Positions 52,500 through 61,657 of a DNA stretch of 64,000 nucleotides are shown one piece after another. The notes below the pieces were generated by a model that worked only from the letters and a program-made list of their open reading frames with translations, ran no database searches and was not told the origin of the DNA. This DNA is from Chamaesiphon minutus PCC 6605. GTDB taxonomy: Bacteria > Cyanobacteriota > Cyanobacteriia > Cyanobacteriales > Chamaesiphonaceae. The position numbers and the translations under genes were made by a program. Numbering within the stretch: the first letter of the stretch is position 1; each line of letters opens with the position of its first letter. The stretch is taken from assembly GCF_000317145.1 (NCBI RefSeq), contig NC_019697.1:3072385-3136384 (forward strand). The letters run 5' to 3'.

Positions 52500-52680
52500 G
52501 GTATGAGGAGTGGATGGGTCGATGGGTCGATGGGTGGACTGTACCATCGGAGGATGGGTGGATGGGTAGTTACTCAGAGATCTTGCTCTCCCAACTCCTA
52601 ACTAAATCCCCTCTCCCCGCTCCCCGACTAAGGCCCAACCCCTATCTTCTACCCCCCATTCCCTAATCCCTACCCCTACC
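52500..52680. repeat. STRR block after the TolC gene
   Basis: GGATGGGTCGATGGGTCGATGGGTGG units (about 52510-52535), a further ATGGGTGGATGGGTAG (about 52553-52568), then CTCCCCGCTCCCCG and CCCCATTCCC units. No gene. Confidence 0.8.
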
Positions 52681-52683
52681 CCC

Positions 52684-52699
52684 TTGGCAAAACTGCCAA
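52684..52699. promoter_or_regulatory. Palindrome upstream of the ferredoxin gene
   Basis: TTGGCA-AAAC-TGCCAA (arms 52684-52689 and 52694-52699), 50 bp before the ATG of the ferredoxin gene. Possible operator; no known regulator is assigned. Confidence 0.35.
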
Positions 52700-52749
52700 A
52701 TCTCTTAATAATTCTTAATAGGGTCTAAATTATTTTTGAGGATATAGAC

Positions 52750-53046
52750 ATGAGTGCGGTTAAATTTATCAAAGAGAACAAGGAGATTATCGTCGCACAG
52801 GGGGCAAATCTGCGCGAGAAGGCAGTTCAAAACCAGATTGACATCTATACCTTCAAAGGTAAACTGATGAACTGTGGCGGCTATGGTCAATGTGGCATGT
52901 GCGTGGTCGAAATTGCTGAAGGAATGGAGAATCTCTCTCCCCGCACTGATTTTGAGAACCGTAAATTAGCCAAAAAACCTGCTAACTACCGTCTTGCGTG
53001 TCAAACGTTGGTGAATGGAATCGCGTGCGTCAATACCAAACCGTAG
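52750..53046 (+). CDS. [2Fe-2S] ferredoxin-like protein
   Basis: 98-aa soluble electron carrier. Cys42-x5-Cys48-x2-Cys51 ([10 protein letters not shown]) and Cys84 (RLACQT) fit the plant-type 2Fe-2S ligand set; the loop is longer than in PetF, and Cys93 is extra. Conserved as a small adrenodoxin/XdhC-like ferredoxin in cyanobacteria, partner unknown. ATG at 52750 with GAGG 9 nt upstream. 158 bp before psbM. Confidence 0.9.
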   Translation: MSAVKFIKENKEIIVAQGANLREKAVQNQIDIYTFKGKLMNCGGYGQCGMCVVEIAEGMENLSPRTDFENRKLAKKPANYRLACQTLVNGIACVNTKP

Positions 53047-53204
53047 TTGTGGCAGACTGGAGCTAGTTCAGAGTGGGATTCTTTTCTCAACACTGAGTTT
53101 CGGAAAATGGGGTCGATAAAATCCGATCGATCTTCCCTACACTCCTACTGGAAATGATATTCTAATATAGGTGTAGATAAAAATACTTTATAGGAATTAC
53201 TCTA

Positions 53205-53321
53205 ATGCAGACTAACGATTTAGGTTTTGTCGCCAGCCTTTTATTTGTGCTCGTACCGACGATTTTCTTAATCATTCTCTATATTCAAACCAATAGCCGC
53301 AATACTGGTGCTGATTCCTAG
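53205..53321 (+). CDS. psbM: Photosystem II protein PsbM
   Basis: 38-aa single-helix photosystem II subunit at the dimer interface in the thylakoid membrane. The sequence MQTNDLGFVASLLFVLVPTI is the conserved N-terminus (relatives begin MQVNNLGFIA), followed by FLIILYIQTNSRNTGADS. AGGA lies 9 nt before the ATG. Shorter than a normal ORF threshold, so easy to miss. A perfect 15-bp terminator hairpin follows. Confidence 0.95.
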   Translation: MQTNDLGFVASLLFVLVPTIFLIILYIQTNSRNTGADS

Positions 53322-53344
53322 AGCATTGAATTTCAATTTTGTCC

Positions 53345-53381
53345 AAAAAGACTACTAGAGACAATTTCTAGTAGTCTTTTT
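53345..53381 (+). terminator. psbM terminator
   Basis: Perfect 15-bp stem AAAAAGACTACTAGA (53345-53359) / TCTAGTAGTCTTTTT (53367-53381), 7-nt loop, with the T run of the stem at the 3' side: a strong factor-independent terminator 23 bp after the psbM stop. Confidence 0.92.
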
Positions 53382-53492
53382 GATGTCCGAGTACTGGCCT
53401 CGATCGGCTAACAAATATCTTAGATCGAGATTTCTAGTTTTCGCCAACCTTGGAGCTAGGCATTGAGAGCAGATCTCGACAATCTATCGGGA

Positions 53493-53915
53493 CTACGATG
53501 CGCCGATCCAGATAAACATACCAGGCATAGTGTCAGGTCGGCGTTGAAACCCAAATTTTTCATACATACTCGCAGCACCTGCTGCTGCCATTAGACCAAA
53601 AAATGTACCGGGCTGAGCGATCGAGAGTACATAATTATGGATTTTTTTAGTGATTCTATAACCGATCCCCCGACCTTGATAATCTGGTAAAACCATCACA
53701 TCTTGAAGGTAAAAATAGAGATAGCCATCTCCAACGACACGTCCATATCCAACTACCAGATCGCAATCGATCGCGCACACACTATATAAAGAATTTTGAA
53801 GAGAGCGTTCGACAATTGTCGCTGAATGATTGTGCCAACCTACAGATGCTCTCAAAAATTGATATTCACTTACCGTTGGAATCCGTTCGACAATTTCGAC
53901 AATTTCGGATGACAT
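53493..53915 (-). CDS. GNAT-family N-acetyltransferase
   Basis: 140 aa from ATG 53915 (MSSEIVEIVERIPTVSEYQFLR); the frame is open 16 codons further. Motif A: LQDVMVLPDYQGRGIGYRITKKI; the acetyl-CoA loop Q-G-R-G-I-G is intact. C-terminal EKFGFQRRPDTMPGMFIW. The pattern V-x-x-Y-G-R-V-V-G-D and the C-terminal pocket look like the PA4866/phosphinothricin-resistance-like group of small GNATs. Substrate unknown. Minus strand between psbM and rpe. Confidence 0.88.
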   Translation of the reverse strand: MSSEIVEIVERIPTVSEYQFLRASVGWHNHSATIVERSLQNSLYSVCAIDCDLVVGYGRVVGDGYLYFYLQDVMVLPDYQGRGIGYRITKKIHNYVLSIAQPGTFFGLMAAAGAASMYEKFGFQRRPDTMPGMFIWIGAS

Positions 53916-54048
53916 TTTACTACAACTCCCGATCGCGATCGTCATCTTTCTACATAGCTGCAATATCTGTTAACCAGATAAAACAAACAGGGATAAAAGT
54001 CGATCTCTCGTCCCTTTACCCCTTGCCGCTTTCGATTTTAGATAGTTC

Positions 54049-54738
54049 CTAAGCTGTTACTAACTCTGGACGTTTGCTATTGCGAATGCCTTTAATCGCT
54101 TCAGCATAATCAGGCGCATTAAATACCGCCGAACCAGCCACGATCGCATTGGCACCAGCGTCGATAACTTGCCAGCTATTATTCGCCTTGAGTCCGCCAT
54201 CGACTTCGATCCAAGGGTCTAAACCGCGCTCGTTACACATTTGACGTAACTTGGCAACTTTGGTAACCGCACTCGGAATAAAGCTTTGACCGCCAAAACC
54301 AGGGTTGACGCTCATAATTAGAATCAAATCGCACAATTCGAGCACGTATTCGATTAGCTCTAATGGCGTACCGGGATTGAGAACTACACCCGCTTGTTTG
54401 CCCAATTCTTTGATTTGTCCCAAAGTCCGGTGCAAGTGAGGAGAAGCATTGTGCTCGGCATGGACGGAGATAATATCTGCGCCAGCTTTGGCAAAATCAG
54501 CTACATATTTTTCTGGTTCCACGATCATCAAGTGGACATCCAGGGGCTTTTTGGTATGAGGACGAACTGCTTCGACAATCAGGGGGCCGATAGTAATATT
54601 TGGTACGAACCGTCCATCCATTACATCAACGTGAATCCAGTCCGCGCCAGCGGCATCCACAGCCCGAATTTCTTCACCCAAGCGGCCAAAATCCGCAGAA
54701 AGGATGGACGGGGAAATCACCAAGGATTTTTGGCTCAT
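54049..54738 (-). CDS. rpe: Ribulose-phosphate 3-epimerase
   Basis: 229-aa TIM-barrel enzyme interconverting ribulose-5-P and xylulose-5-P in the Calvin cycle and pentose phosphate pathway. Seen: [39 protein letters not shown] (metal His and Asp), [30 protein letters not shown] (phosphate), IEVDGGLK (Asp). Full length. Monocistronic by context. Confidence 0.97.
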   Translation of the reverse strand: MSQKSLVISPSILSADFGRLGEEIRAVDAAGADWIHVDVMDGRFVPNITIGPLIVEAVRPHTKKPLDVHLMIVEPEKYVADFAKAGADIISVHAEHNASPHLHRTLGQIKELGKQAGVVLNPGTPLELIEYVLELCDLILIMSVNPGFGGQSFIPSAVTKVAKLRQMCNERGLDPWIEVDGGLKANNSWQVIDAGANAIVAGSAVFNAPDYAEAIKGIRNSKRPELVTA

Positions 54739-54893
54739 AGTTACTATATGTCTCCTGAGAGTTAAGTTTCAGTAAAAATTTTAACAATTTCTACAATTTT
54801 AACAGGGGTTAGGGATCGATCGCATAAGTTGCTAGTTATGACCGAGCGATAATCCTGACGCTACATAATGCACTCGGCGATGAGTGTAGTTGT

Positions 54894-55331
54894 TCACTTG
54901 GCTGGCATCAATCCTAATTGCTGCATTAGTGCTAGCAAATTGCACTCATACCACCACTCAACAATCTTACTGTTAGAAATTTTGAGCAAGGTAAAATCAT
55001 TGATTTTGGCATGTTTACCAGTAGGTGGAATGCCTAAAAATTCGCCTGTATGGGTGCCTTGGATTGTGGTGCGATAGACCACTTTTTCGCCTTCGGCGAT
55101 CGTCTCCTCGATCGTCTGCTGAATATCTGGAAATCCTTCAAACAAGCTGGCATTAAAGGCTTTATTTGCTGCTAGTCCCACAATTGGTTCTGGGGAACTG
55201 TTGAAATGATGAATGACATCTTTACTCATTAATTCATCCCAAGCCTGTTGCCAATTAGGATTGGTGCCCCACCCTGCTGTCGCGAAACGGAGGGCGATCG
55301 ATTTGTTTTGTTCGATTTGAGTCATCATCAA
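54894..55331 (-). CDS. SnoaL-like ester cyclase family protein
   Basis: 145-aa protein of the SnoaL (NTF2-like) fold, families of which include polyketide cyclases and stress-linked enzymes. Seen: WDELMSKDVIHHFNSSPEPIVGL, PDIQQTIEETIAEGEKVVYRTTIQGTHTGEFLGIPPTGK, the G-x-H-x-G-E-F-x-G-I-P-P-T-G-K block typical of this group. Function unknown. It is divergent from a TetR gene with which it shares two operators, which suggests that TetR controls both. Confidence 0.85.
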   Translation of the reverse strand: MMMTQIEQNKSIALRFATAGWGTNPNWQQAWDELMSKDVIHHFNSSPEPIVGLAANKAFNASLFEGFPDIQQTIEETIAEGEKVVYRTTIQGTHTGEFLGIPPTGKHAKINDFTLLKISNSKIVEWWYECNLLALMQQLGLMPAK

Positions 55332-55348
55332 ATTACTCCTTCAACTTA

Positions 55349-55414
55349 CAATACATTAGTGTATGGTGAGACTGTAGCAACCTCATTTGCCAACGTCAAT
55401 ACATAGGTGTATGG
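55349..55414. promoter_or_regulatory. Two palindromic operators between SnoaL and TetR genes
   Basis: CAATACATTAGTGTATGG (55349-55366) and CAATACATAGGTGTATGG (55397-55414) differ at only two positions inside a 4-nt core; arms are ATACA/TGTAT. Spacing is 48 bp start to start. The first lies 18 bp before the SnoaL ATG, the second overlaps the TetR ATG (55411). Typical of autoregulation by TetR (inference). Confidence 0.8.
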
Positions 55415-55965
55415 AAGTATCCAATCCCAAATTAGGGCGACAAGACTGGTTGAATGCGGCACTAGACACCTTTATGGCTAAGGGCATCGAAGCCGTCAAA
55501 GTTGATGCGATCGCCAAATCGCTCCAGATTACACGCGGTAGTTTTTATTGGCATTTCAAAAATCTCGACGATCTGTTGAATGCGATCGTCCAGGAGTGGC
55601 AGGCTGTCAATACCGAAGCTGTCATGCACCAAGTCGAAGCCGAAGGTGGCATACCAAGTCAGCGGTTATTGCACCTATTTAAAATTGCGGCGGAAGATGA
55701 CGATCGATTAGAGAAAGCAATGCGCATCTGGGCGATCCACGATATCCGAGCCGCCGCCGCGATCGAACGCGTCGATCGACAGAGACTAGCATATCTTCAG
55801 CACTTATTCTTACAAATTGGCTTCTCCCCAACCGATGCCGAGGTACGCGCGCAAGTGGCTTACTCCGTCCGCCTGGGGTGGTTCATCATGGCATTGCCCA
55901 CCACTCGATCGAAACGCCTGACTGAAATCCAACTCGTTCATACGATTTTGACTCAACAATCATAG
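55411..55965 (+). CDS. TetR-family regulator, divergent from SnoaL gene
   Basis: 184 aa from ATG 55411 (MEVSNPKLGRQDWLNAALDTF); an alternative at 55387 would put the operator inside the coding part. HTH: GIEAVKVDAIAKSLQITRGSFYWHFKNLDDLL (residues about 25-56). The C-terminal half is a TetR_C ligand-binding region (AMRIWAIHDIRAAAAIERVDRQR). The operator overlapping the start codon suggests tight self-control. It is followed after 152 bp by the rhodopsin gene. Confidence 0.88.
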   Translation: MEVSNPKLGRQDWLNAALDTFMAKGIEAVKVDAIAKSLQITRGSFYWHFKNLDDLLNAIVQEWQAVNTEAVMHQVEAEGGIPSQRLLHLFKIAAEDDDRLEKAMRIWAIHDIRAAAAIERVDRQRLAYLQHLFLQIGFSPTDAEVRAQVAYSVRLGWFIMALPTTRSKRLTEIQLVHTILTQQS

Positions 55966-55980
55966 GGATAGGTGGATCGT

Positions 55981-56024
55981 AATGTCCTTTCCCCTAAAAC
56001 CTAAAGCCTAATACCTAAAATCTC
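55981..56024. repeat. Short heptamer-repeat block before the rhodopsin gene
   Basis: CCCCTAAAACCTAAAGCCTAATACCTAAAATC, imperfect AAAGCCT-type units, 94 bp before the rhodopsin start. No promoter is obvious in the rest of the gap. Confidence 0.7.
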
Positions 56025-56117
56025 TCGATCGCCAGATAACGACAACAGCCAAATTTGAAATACTGCAAATAGGGATCTTACTGCACGCTTTCCGAGTCGT
56101 TTATTTCTAATTAAATC

Positions 56118-56789
56118 ATGGTGCAAATTTGGCTTCAGATCGGTGTAGTCGGGATGATATTGGGCAGCCTAGTATTTGGCTTTGGTGCGAGTCGGGCCGC
56201 AGATCGACGATGGCAGATTCTATATACCTTGAACTTTTTTATCTGTCTGATTGCTGCGGGACTGTATCTAGCAATGTCTCTAGGGTTGGGCTTTCAAGTC
56301 ATTTACGATCGACCGACATTCTGGGTCAGATATATAACCTGGTTTTGCTCGACACCTTTACTGATCCTCGATCTAGCGTTTCTGGGTCGCACTAATTTAC
56401 CCATTACCTGTAGTTTGATTGGCGCGAATGCGTATATGATTGCAACTGGTTTTGTCGGTGCAATTACACCCAAACCAATGAATCAAATCTGGTATCTGGT
56501 CAGTTGTGGTGCGTTTATTGCTACGCTTTATCTATTGTTAAAGCCCTACCGCAGCCAAGCCGAACAGCACTACCCCCATGCCAAACAAGTATTTCGGAAG
56601 CTGTTAACCGCGCATGTCGTGCTATGGACTTTGTATCCTGTCGTCTGGATTTTGGCGGCGACTGGTTTGGGAGTGCTCAGTCAAGGGTACGAAACGATGG
56701 GCTACACGCTGCTAGATTTAGCTTCTAAGGTCGGATTTGGATTTTTATCGCTCAACTCGTTATACCAGCTAGAATCGCAAAAAGTTTAA
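56118..56789 (+). CDS. Microbial rhodopsin, cyanobacterial halorhodopsin type (TSD motif)
   Basis: 223-aa seven-helix retinal protein. Helix G holds the Schiff-base lysine K204 (LLDLASKVGFGFL) and D200 (bacteriorhodopsin D212). Helix C reads R71-Y-I-T74-W-F-C-S78-T-P ... D85, so the positions of D85, T89 and D96 of bacteriorhodopsin are T, S and D. T-S-D is the motif of cyanobacterial anion pumps such as those studied from Mastigocladopsis repens and Synechocystis PCC 7509; haloarchaeal halorhodopsin has T-S-A. Loss of D85 rules out the usual proton pump; inward light-driven chloride (or other anion) transport is expected. Helix F keeps LYPVVW; E192 matches E204. No retinal-forming oxygenase gene is in this window. 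Confidence 0.92.
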   Translation: MVQIWLQIGVVGMILGSLVFGFGASRAADRRWQILYTLNFFICLIAAGLYLAMSLGLGFQVIYDRPTFWVRYITWFCSTPLLILDLAFLGRTNLPITCSLIGANAYMIATGFVGAITPKPMNQIWYLVSCGAFIATLYLLLKPYRSQAEQHYPHAKQVFRKLLTAHVVLWTLYPVVWILAATGLGVLSQGYETMGYTLLDLASKVGFGFLSLNSLYQLESQKV

Positions 56790-56854
56790 AAAATTGATGG
56801 CTGATAATTGATAATTAGGAGTGTAGCGATCGCATCCCAACTTTTAGTTAGCTG

Positions 56855-57451
56855 ATGAAATTTCTTCACCGTTCCGATTTATTCTGTTGGTCTGAGTTCA
56901 ATTCCGAACGCAATATTGATTTTCATAGTATTGCCTGGATTCGAGCGGAGGGGAATGTTCTCATCGATCCGCCGCCCCTATCTGGAAACGATCTGGCACA
57001 TTTACAGTCGTTGGGTGGTACTAGCTGGATTGCGATCGCCAATTCCGACCATATTCGCGCCAGCGAGGAACTTGCTGCCAAAACAGGTGCCCAAATTGCG
57101 GCTCCGCAGGGCGAACGCGAAACATTCCCCATTGCTGTCGATCTCTGGTTGGCTGATGGCGATGCCATCGTCCCTGGGCTAGAGGCAATTGCATTACACG
57201 GTTCTAAAACCCCTGGCGAGTTGGGTCTTTTGTTGCAAGAAACTACCTTAATTACTGGCGATCTCGTCAGAGCGCATCGAGCTGGCTCGCTGATGTTATT
57301 GCCAGATGCTAAGTTATCCAATCGCGAGCTAGCACTGGCTTCGGTGCGAAGATTGGCAAAGCTAGACCGAATTGAAACGGTGCTAGTGGGCGACGGCTGG
57401 CATATCTTCCACCAGGGACATTTACAACTGCAAGCATTGTGCGCTCAATGA
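56855..57451 (+). CDS. Divergent metallo-beta-lactamase-fold protein
   Basis: 198-aa cytoplasmic protein with an MBL-like layout: IDPPPLSGNDLAHL, AIANSDHIRASEEL (relatives THxHxDH; here only D-H remains), ALHGSKTPGELGLLL, TGDLVRAHRAGSLML (TGD), and GDGWHIF (last His). Two metal His are missing, so it may bind one metal or none. 65 bp after the rhodopsin gene on the same strand, so perhaps co-transcribed; no direct link to retinal is visible. ATG at 56855. Confidence 0.75.
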   Translation: MKFLHRSDLFCWSEFNSERNIDFHSIAWIRAEGNVLIDPPPLSGNDLAHLQSLGGTSWIAIANSDHIRASEELAAKTGAQIAAPQGERETFPIAVDLWLADGDAIVPGLEAIALHGSKTPGELGLLLQETTLITGDLVRAHRAGSLMLLPDAKLSNRELALASVRRLAKLDRIETVLVGDGWHIFHQGHLQLQALCAQ

Positions 57452-57465
57452 AGTTAGCAAAAAAA

Positions 57466-57499
57466 GAAAGAGCGTTATTCCAAAGAATAATGCTCTTTC
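57466..57499 (-). terminator. rpoC2 terminator
   Basis: 15-bp stem GAAAGAGCGTTATTC (57466-57480) / GAATAATGCTCTTTC (57485-57499) with one G-T pair and a 4-nt loop; on the minus strand it is followed by CTTTTTTT. Strong factor-independent terminator for the rpoBC1C2 operon; it may also stop the convergent MBL gene. Confidence 0.9.
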
Positions 57500-57524
57500 A
57501 ACGTAAAACGATTGCTAATGATAA

Positions 57525-60500
57525 TTATTCAAAATCATCATCATCCTCGCTGTCCCCAGGCGGTGCCCAATCGAAATCATCTTCATCATCGGAGCTACTG
57601 GCTTTGACTGTATCGCCGTAGAGTCCAGCAAATTCGTCCTCCTCTTCTGGACTAGAAGGCTTGACAATCGATAAGCCACCGAGCATTGGATCGTCGAGAT
57701 CGTAGCTACGGGCGGTGCGATCGTCGAGAATCATATCCTCATCGCTGCCGAGGGTGCCATCGTAGGCACCATACATGCCTGGAGAGCCATAATCATTGTC
57801 CATAATCGGGCTGGAGAAGTTGGAGTCTTCATAGGCGTTGAAGCCAGTACCAGCAGGAATCAGACGACCGATGATCACGTTCTCTTTCAAGCCGCGCAAC
57901 CAGTCTGATTTACCTTCGATCGCGGCTTCTGTCAGGACGCGAGTGGTTTCTTGGAAACTTGCAGCCGAGATGAAGCTATCGGTATTCAACGATGCTTTGG
58001 TAATCCCGAGCAACATTGGCGTATATTCAGCCGGAGCTGCACCAGTAATCGACATCGCTTCGTTGACCTGTTCGACTTGGCGGAGTTCTTGGAGTTCTCC
58101 CGGTAACATGGTGGTATCGCCACCATCGTCGATGCGGACTTTGGAAGTCATCTGTCGGACGATCACCTCGATGTGTTTGTCGGCGATGTCGATCCCTTGA
58201 GATTGATACACCGATTGAACTTCATTTACTAGGAAGGCTTGGGCTTTTTGCAGGGCGAGTAACGCAGCTTCAAAGACGCCATTATCTTCGCGGAAGTGGT
58301 TGAAGTAGACTTCGAGGATTTCGTGTGGGTTCAACTGTCCATCCGTAAGCAGGTGTCCTGCTTTGACTTCATTTCCATCCGATACGAGTAAGTTTTGACC
58401 GGGGCCGAGGAAGTATTCTTCGACTGCGCCACTAGCATCGATGACTTTAATCTCGATCGGCTCGTTATCGTCACCATAAACTACAGAGGCAGTACCATCG
58501 CGACGGTTGAGGATACAGGCTTCTTTCGGTTTGCGGGCTTCGAGTAATTCCTCGATCCGAGGTAAACCTTGGATGATATCTCCGGTTTTCGATCGCTCGA
58601 ATACCAGTAGTACCAAGTTATCGCCCCGTTGGACGAGATCGCCGTTGTCAATATGCAGGATTGCTCCTGGCGAGACGCGATAGGGACGCGCCATCCGTAA
58701 GATGACTTGGGAGTCAGTAACTTCCACAACTTGACCGGATTCGGGACTAGCGAGACCTTCCGCGAGTTGGCCGCCTGCTACTACTAGTTTGCCGACTTTG
58801 ACAGTCGGTTTAACACCATTAGTTTCGACGAGCGTCCGATCGGTATCGCGAACTACGAGTACTCGCCGCACAGATTCAGCCCCTTGGCGAATCCCACGCA
58901 CGATCCCATGATGTTTACAACGAATCTCCGTCCGAGCGACAACTGCACCTGGTGCGATTTGTTGGCCATCGGTAACCAGAGCTTCGGTATATGTACTACC
59001 ACCCAAGTTATCACCAGCAGTATCGCGCCGGATCGTTAGCGATTCGAGAATCACTAGTTGAAGCCGGAGTTCGCCAGTATCTTCGTCTTTAATCAGTTCG
59101 ATATCGGCAGCCAGTTGGGGAGTGCTGGTAGAATCCATTTCCAACACCAGTTGGGTGCGGAGGAGTTCGACCCCATCCACAGATTTGACGCGTTCGCCAT
59201 CTTTGTAAGGTACGCGTTGCACCGCTCGTAACTCGATCGTGCCTTGGGCACCAGCCTGATTGACAGATGCTTGGGATGGCAGATTGGGTTCGTCAGGAAC
59301 TTGGTATTCTACGACGGGGCGGATCAAGAGTGCCGAACCTTCAGGAGTTTCGACGTATTCTAGATACCGCAGTTCGGTCAGTTCTTCGAGTTCGGGAACG
59401 GGTTTTTGACCGGGATAACAGATCGTACCGCTGACTGACTGTCCGGCTTCGGGATCGTCGAGCAGGTGCAGATCGCCAGGTTTGATCGTAATTTCCCGCA
59501 AGATGTCATTTTTCTGCACGACTTCGATAATCCCGCTGATACCGCAGAAGATATCGCGAATGACTTCGGTGCCTGCTTCGACATACTGCCCATCTTCGAC
59601 GTTGAGCAGGGAGATGTCTTTGTTGACTTCATGGGACTCTTCAGGAATCCACAGAATTGTCCCACCTTGGACGACCTCGTAGCCCTGTTTGGCTTTACCT
59701 TTTTTCTGGACATCTAGTCCGGCAAATTTGACAATCCCACCCGTGCGCGTGCGATAGCGATCGTCTACCAATTCGGCAACGGCAGTGCTATTTTGGACTT
59801 TGGTTCCAGGTGCGGTCAGCAGTTGGAAGCGTTGATTGTCATCGGTGACGATCGCATATTGTTCGCGACCAGACGTGGCATCGACTTCGACTTTAGCGCG
59901 ATCGAGCGACACGGATGCCGTGATAATATCGATCTCCCGTTCGCCGCGCAGTCGGACGACACCACCGCTGACCGAAATCAAGCGGGTTTCAGCCAAGACG
60001 CCATCGACAGAGATCCGATCGTCGTTTTTGACCATCGGTTCGGCACCAGGTGGTAAATTATAAACTTCGCCCGATAGTACCCAGATCAAACCACCACGTT
60101 GAGCGATCCGCGTCATATTACCTTGTCGATCGGTTTTTTCTTCCGGTACGATATCGGCAAATAAAACTTCCCCAGCCAGATCGGAGGCAACGTCTTTTGT
60201 TGCTTTTTCAGTGGAGCGGCCACCACGACTCAGCGCGATTTCTGCGAGCAGATCGCCAGATTTAACTTCCGCGCCATCGGGTACCAGTAACAGCGAACCA
60301 GGGGTGAGATTAAAGACCTTTTTCTTCCCTTTACCTTTAGGTTCGACGATCAGATCGCCATTGACTTCTACTTGTTCGCGGTCTTCTCCGTGGCGGGTGC
60401 GGACGGCACGCACGCGGAGATTGGAGAATTTAACAGTACCATCGTGTGGAGCACGAATTTGTTGCTCGACTTCGCCTGTAAATACCCCACCCGTGTGGAA

Positions 60501-61526
60501 TGTCCGCATTGTGAGCTGGGTGCCAGGTTCGCCGATCGATTGTGCGGCGATAATCCCGACGGCTTCGCCCAAATCGACCAGGTGTCCGTGTGCCAGACTC
60601 CAACCATAGCAGAGTTGACAGACCGATCGAGCGGCTTCACAAGTTAGAGCCGATCGCGCGAAGACCGATGTCACGCCAGCTTTGGTAATTTCTTTAATTA
60701 GATCTTCACCTAATTCTTGGTTGCGAGTGCCGATAACTGCTTTGGTTTCGGGATGCAAGACATCCGCCGCTAAGACGCGTCCGTGCAGCCGATCTTTGAG
60801 CGGAATCAAGACGCGATCTCCATCCTTCATTGCTTCGACAACCAAGCCGCGAGTCGTGCCACAATCATGTTCGCGGACGATCACATCTTGGGATACGTCT
60901 ACCAAACGACGAGTCAGGTAACCAGAGTCAGCCGTCCGCAATGCGGTATCGACCAGACCCTTACGCGCACCGTATGAGGAAATAATATACTCGGTTACCG
61001 TCAAGCCTTCTTTAAAGTTGGTCTTAATTGGTAAGTCGATGATTTCCCCTTGGGGATTGGCCATCAAACCGCGCATTCCGACGAGCTGACGAACTTGAGA
61101 CAGGTTGCCCCGCGCCCCAGAGAATGCCATCATATAGACGGAGTTGAGCGGATAATTTTCTCTAAAGTTAACTACTACTTGGTCTTTGAGGCTTTCAGAA
61201 GTGATGTTCCAAGTATCGATTACTTTTTGGAACCGTTCGACTTCTGTAATCTCGCCGCGAGTATATTTAGCTTCGGTTTCATCGATCGTATTTTCGGCAG
61301 CTTCCAGCATTTCCCGCTTGATCGGCGGAATCTTTAGGTCATCGATACTGATCGATACCCCCGCTCTAGTGGCAAATCGGAAACCCAATTCTTTGAGTTT
61401 GTCCGCCATCTGCGCTGTCCGAGCGGTACCATAATGCCGGAACGACCAAGTAATCAGCTTTTTCAACTGACCTTTATCAACCATCCGGTTGTTAAAAACG
61501 ATCGGCTTTCTCTCTTTTTCGCTCAT
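57525..61526 (-). CDS. rpoC2: DNA-directed RNA polymerase subunit beta' (C-terminal part, RpoC2)
   Basis: 1333-aa second half of the split beta' subunit of cyanobacteria and plastids. Begins [25 protein letters not shown]. Bridge helix and trigger loop region seen ([40 protein letters not shown]), zinc-type Cys cluster ([13 protein letters not shown]), a long cyanobacterial insertion of sandwich-barrel hybrid repeats (about residues 340-980), and a C-terminal acidic tail ([23 protein letters not shown]). Last gene of rpoB-rpoC1-rpoC2. Confidence 0.98.
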   Translation of the reverse strand: MSEKERKPIVFNNRMVDKGQLKKLITWSFRHYGTARTAQMADKLKELGFRFATRAGVSISIDDLKIPPIKREMLEAAENTIDETEAKYTRGEITEVERFQKVIDTWNITSESLKDQVVVNFRENYPLNSVYMMAFSGARGNLSQVRQLVGMRGLMANPQGEIIDLPIKTNFKEGLTVTEYIISSYGARKGLVDTALRTADSGYLTRRLVDVSQDVIVREHDCGTTRGLVVEAMKDGDRVLIPLKDRLHGRVLAADVLHPETKAVIGTRNQELGEDLIKEITKAGVTSVFARSALTCEAARSVCQLCYGWSLAHGHLVDLGEAVGIIAAQSIGEPGTQLTMRTFHTGGVFTGEVEQQIRAPHDGTVKFSNLRVRAVRTRHGEDREQVEVNGDLIVEPKGKGKKKVFNLTPGSLLLVPDGAEVKSGDLLAEIALSRGGRSTEKATKDVASDLAGEVLFADIVPEEKTDRQGNMTRIAQRGGLIWVLSGEVYNLPPGAEPMVKNDDRISVDGVLAETRLISVSGGVVRLRGEREIDIITASVSLDRAKVEVDATSGREQYAIVTDDNQRFQLLTAPGTKVQNSTAVAELVDDRYRTRTGGIVKFAGLDVQKKGKAKQGYEVVQGGTILWIPEESHEVNKDISLLNVEDGQYVEAGTEVIRDIFCGISGIIEVVQKNDILREITIKPGDLHLLDDPEAGQSVSGTICYPGQKPVPELEELTELRYLEYVETPEGSALLIRPVVEYQVPDEPNLPSQASVNQAGAQGTIELRAVQRVPYKDGERVKSVDGVELLRTQLVLEMDSTSTPQLAADIELIKDEDTGELRLQLVILESLTIRRDTAGDNLGGSTYTEALVTDGQQIAPGAVVARTEIRCKHHGIVRGIRQGAESVRRVLVVRDTDRTLVETNGVKPTVKVGKLVVAGGQLAEGLASPESGQVVEVTDSQVILRMARPYRVSPGAILHIDNGDLVQRGDNLVLLVFERSKTGDIIQGLPRIEELLEARKPKEACILNRRDGTASVVYGDDNEPIEIKVIDASGAVEEYFLGPGQNLLVSDGNEVKAGHLLTDGQLNPHEILEVYFNHFREDNGVFEAALLALQKAQAFLVNEVQSVYQSQGIDIADKHIEVIVRQMTSKVRIDDGGDTTMLPGELQELRQVEQVNEAMSITGAAPAEYTPMLLGITKASLNTDSFISAASFQETTRVLTEAAIEGKSDWLRGLKENVIIGRLIPAGTGFNAYEDSNFSSPIMDNDYGSPGMYGAYDGTLGSDEDMILDDRTARSYDLDDPMLGGLSIVKPSSPEEEDEFAGLYGDTVKASSSDDEDDFDWAPPGDSEDDDDFE

Positions 61527-61657
61527 GATCTAGGGGATAGAGGTTAGGGGATAGGGAATAGGGTACGGAGGGGTAAAGGTTAAGGGGTAAGGGGTAAAGG
61601 GTAAGAACGAAACACTCGGTTTCTATTCCCTATCCCCTATCCCCTATTCCCTACTCC
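61527..61657. repeat. Inverted heptamer-repeat pair between rpoC1 and rpoC2
   Basis: AGGGGATAGAGGTTAGGGGATAGGGAATAGGG (about 61532-61562) and AAGGGGTAAGGGGTAAAGG (about 61582-61601) on one side, then TTCCCTATCCCCTATCCCCTATTCCCTA (about 61624-61652) on the other. The purine-rich and pyrimidine-rich blocks can pair over 20 bp or more within the operon transcript. Confidence 0.85.

Noticed and set aside
56118-56789. Proton-pumping rhodopsin or sensory rhodopsin
   Set aside because: The proton acceptor Asp of helix C is Thr (T74), the TSD set fits anion pumps, and no transducer gene is adjacent.
60211-60609. Open plus-strand frame over rpoC2 (132 codons)
   Set aside because: Antisense shadow of a conserved essential gene; no motif.
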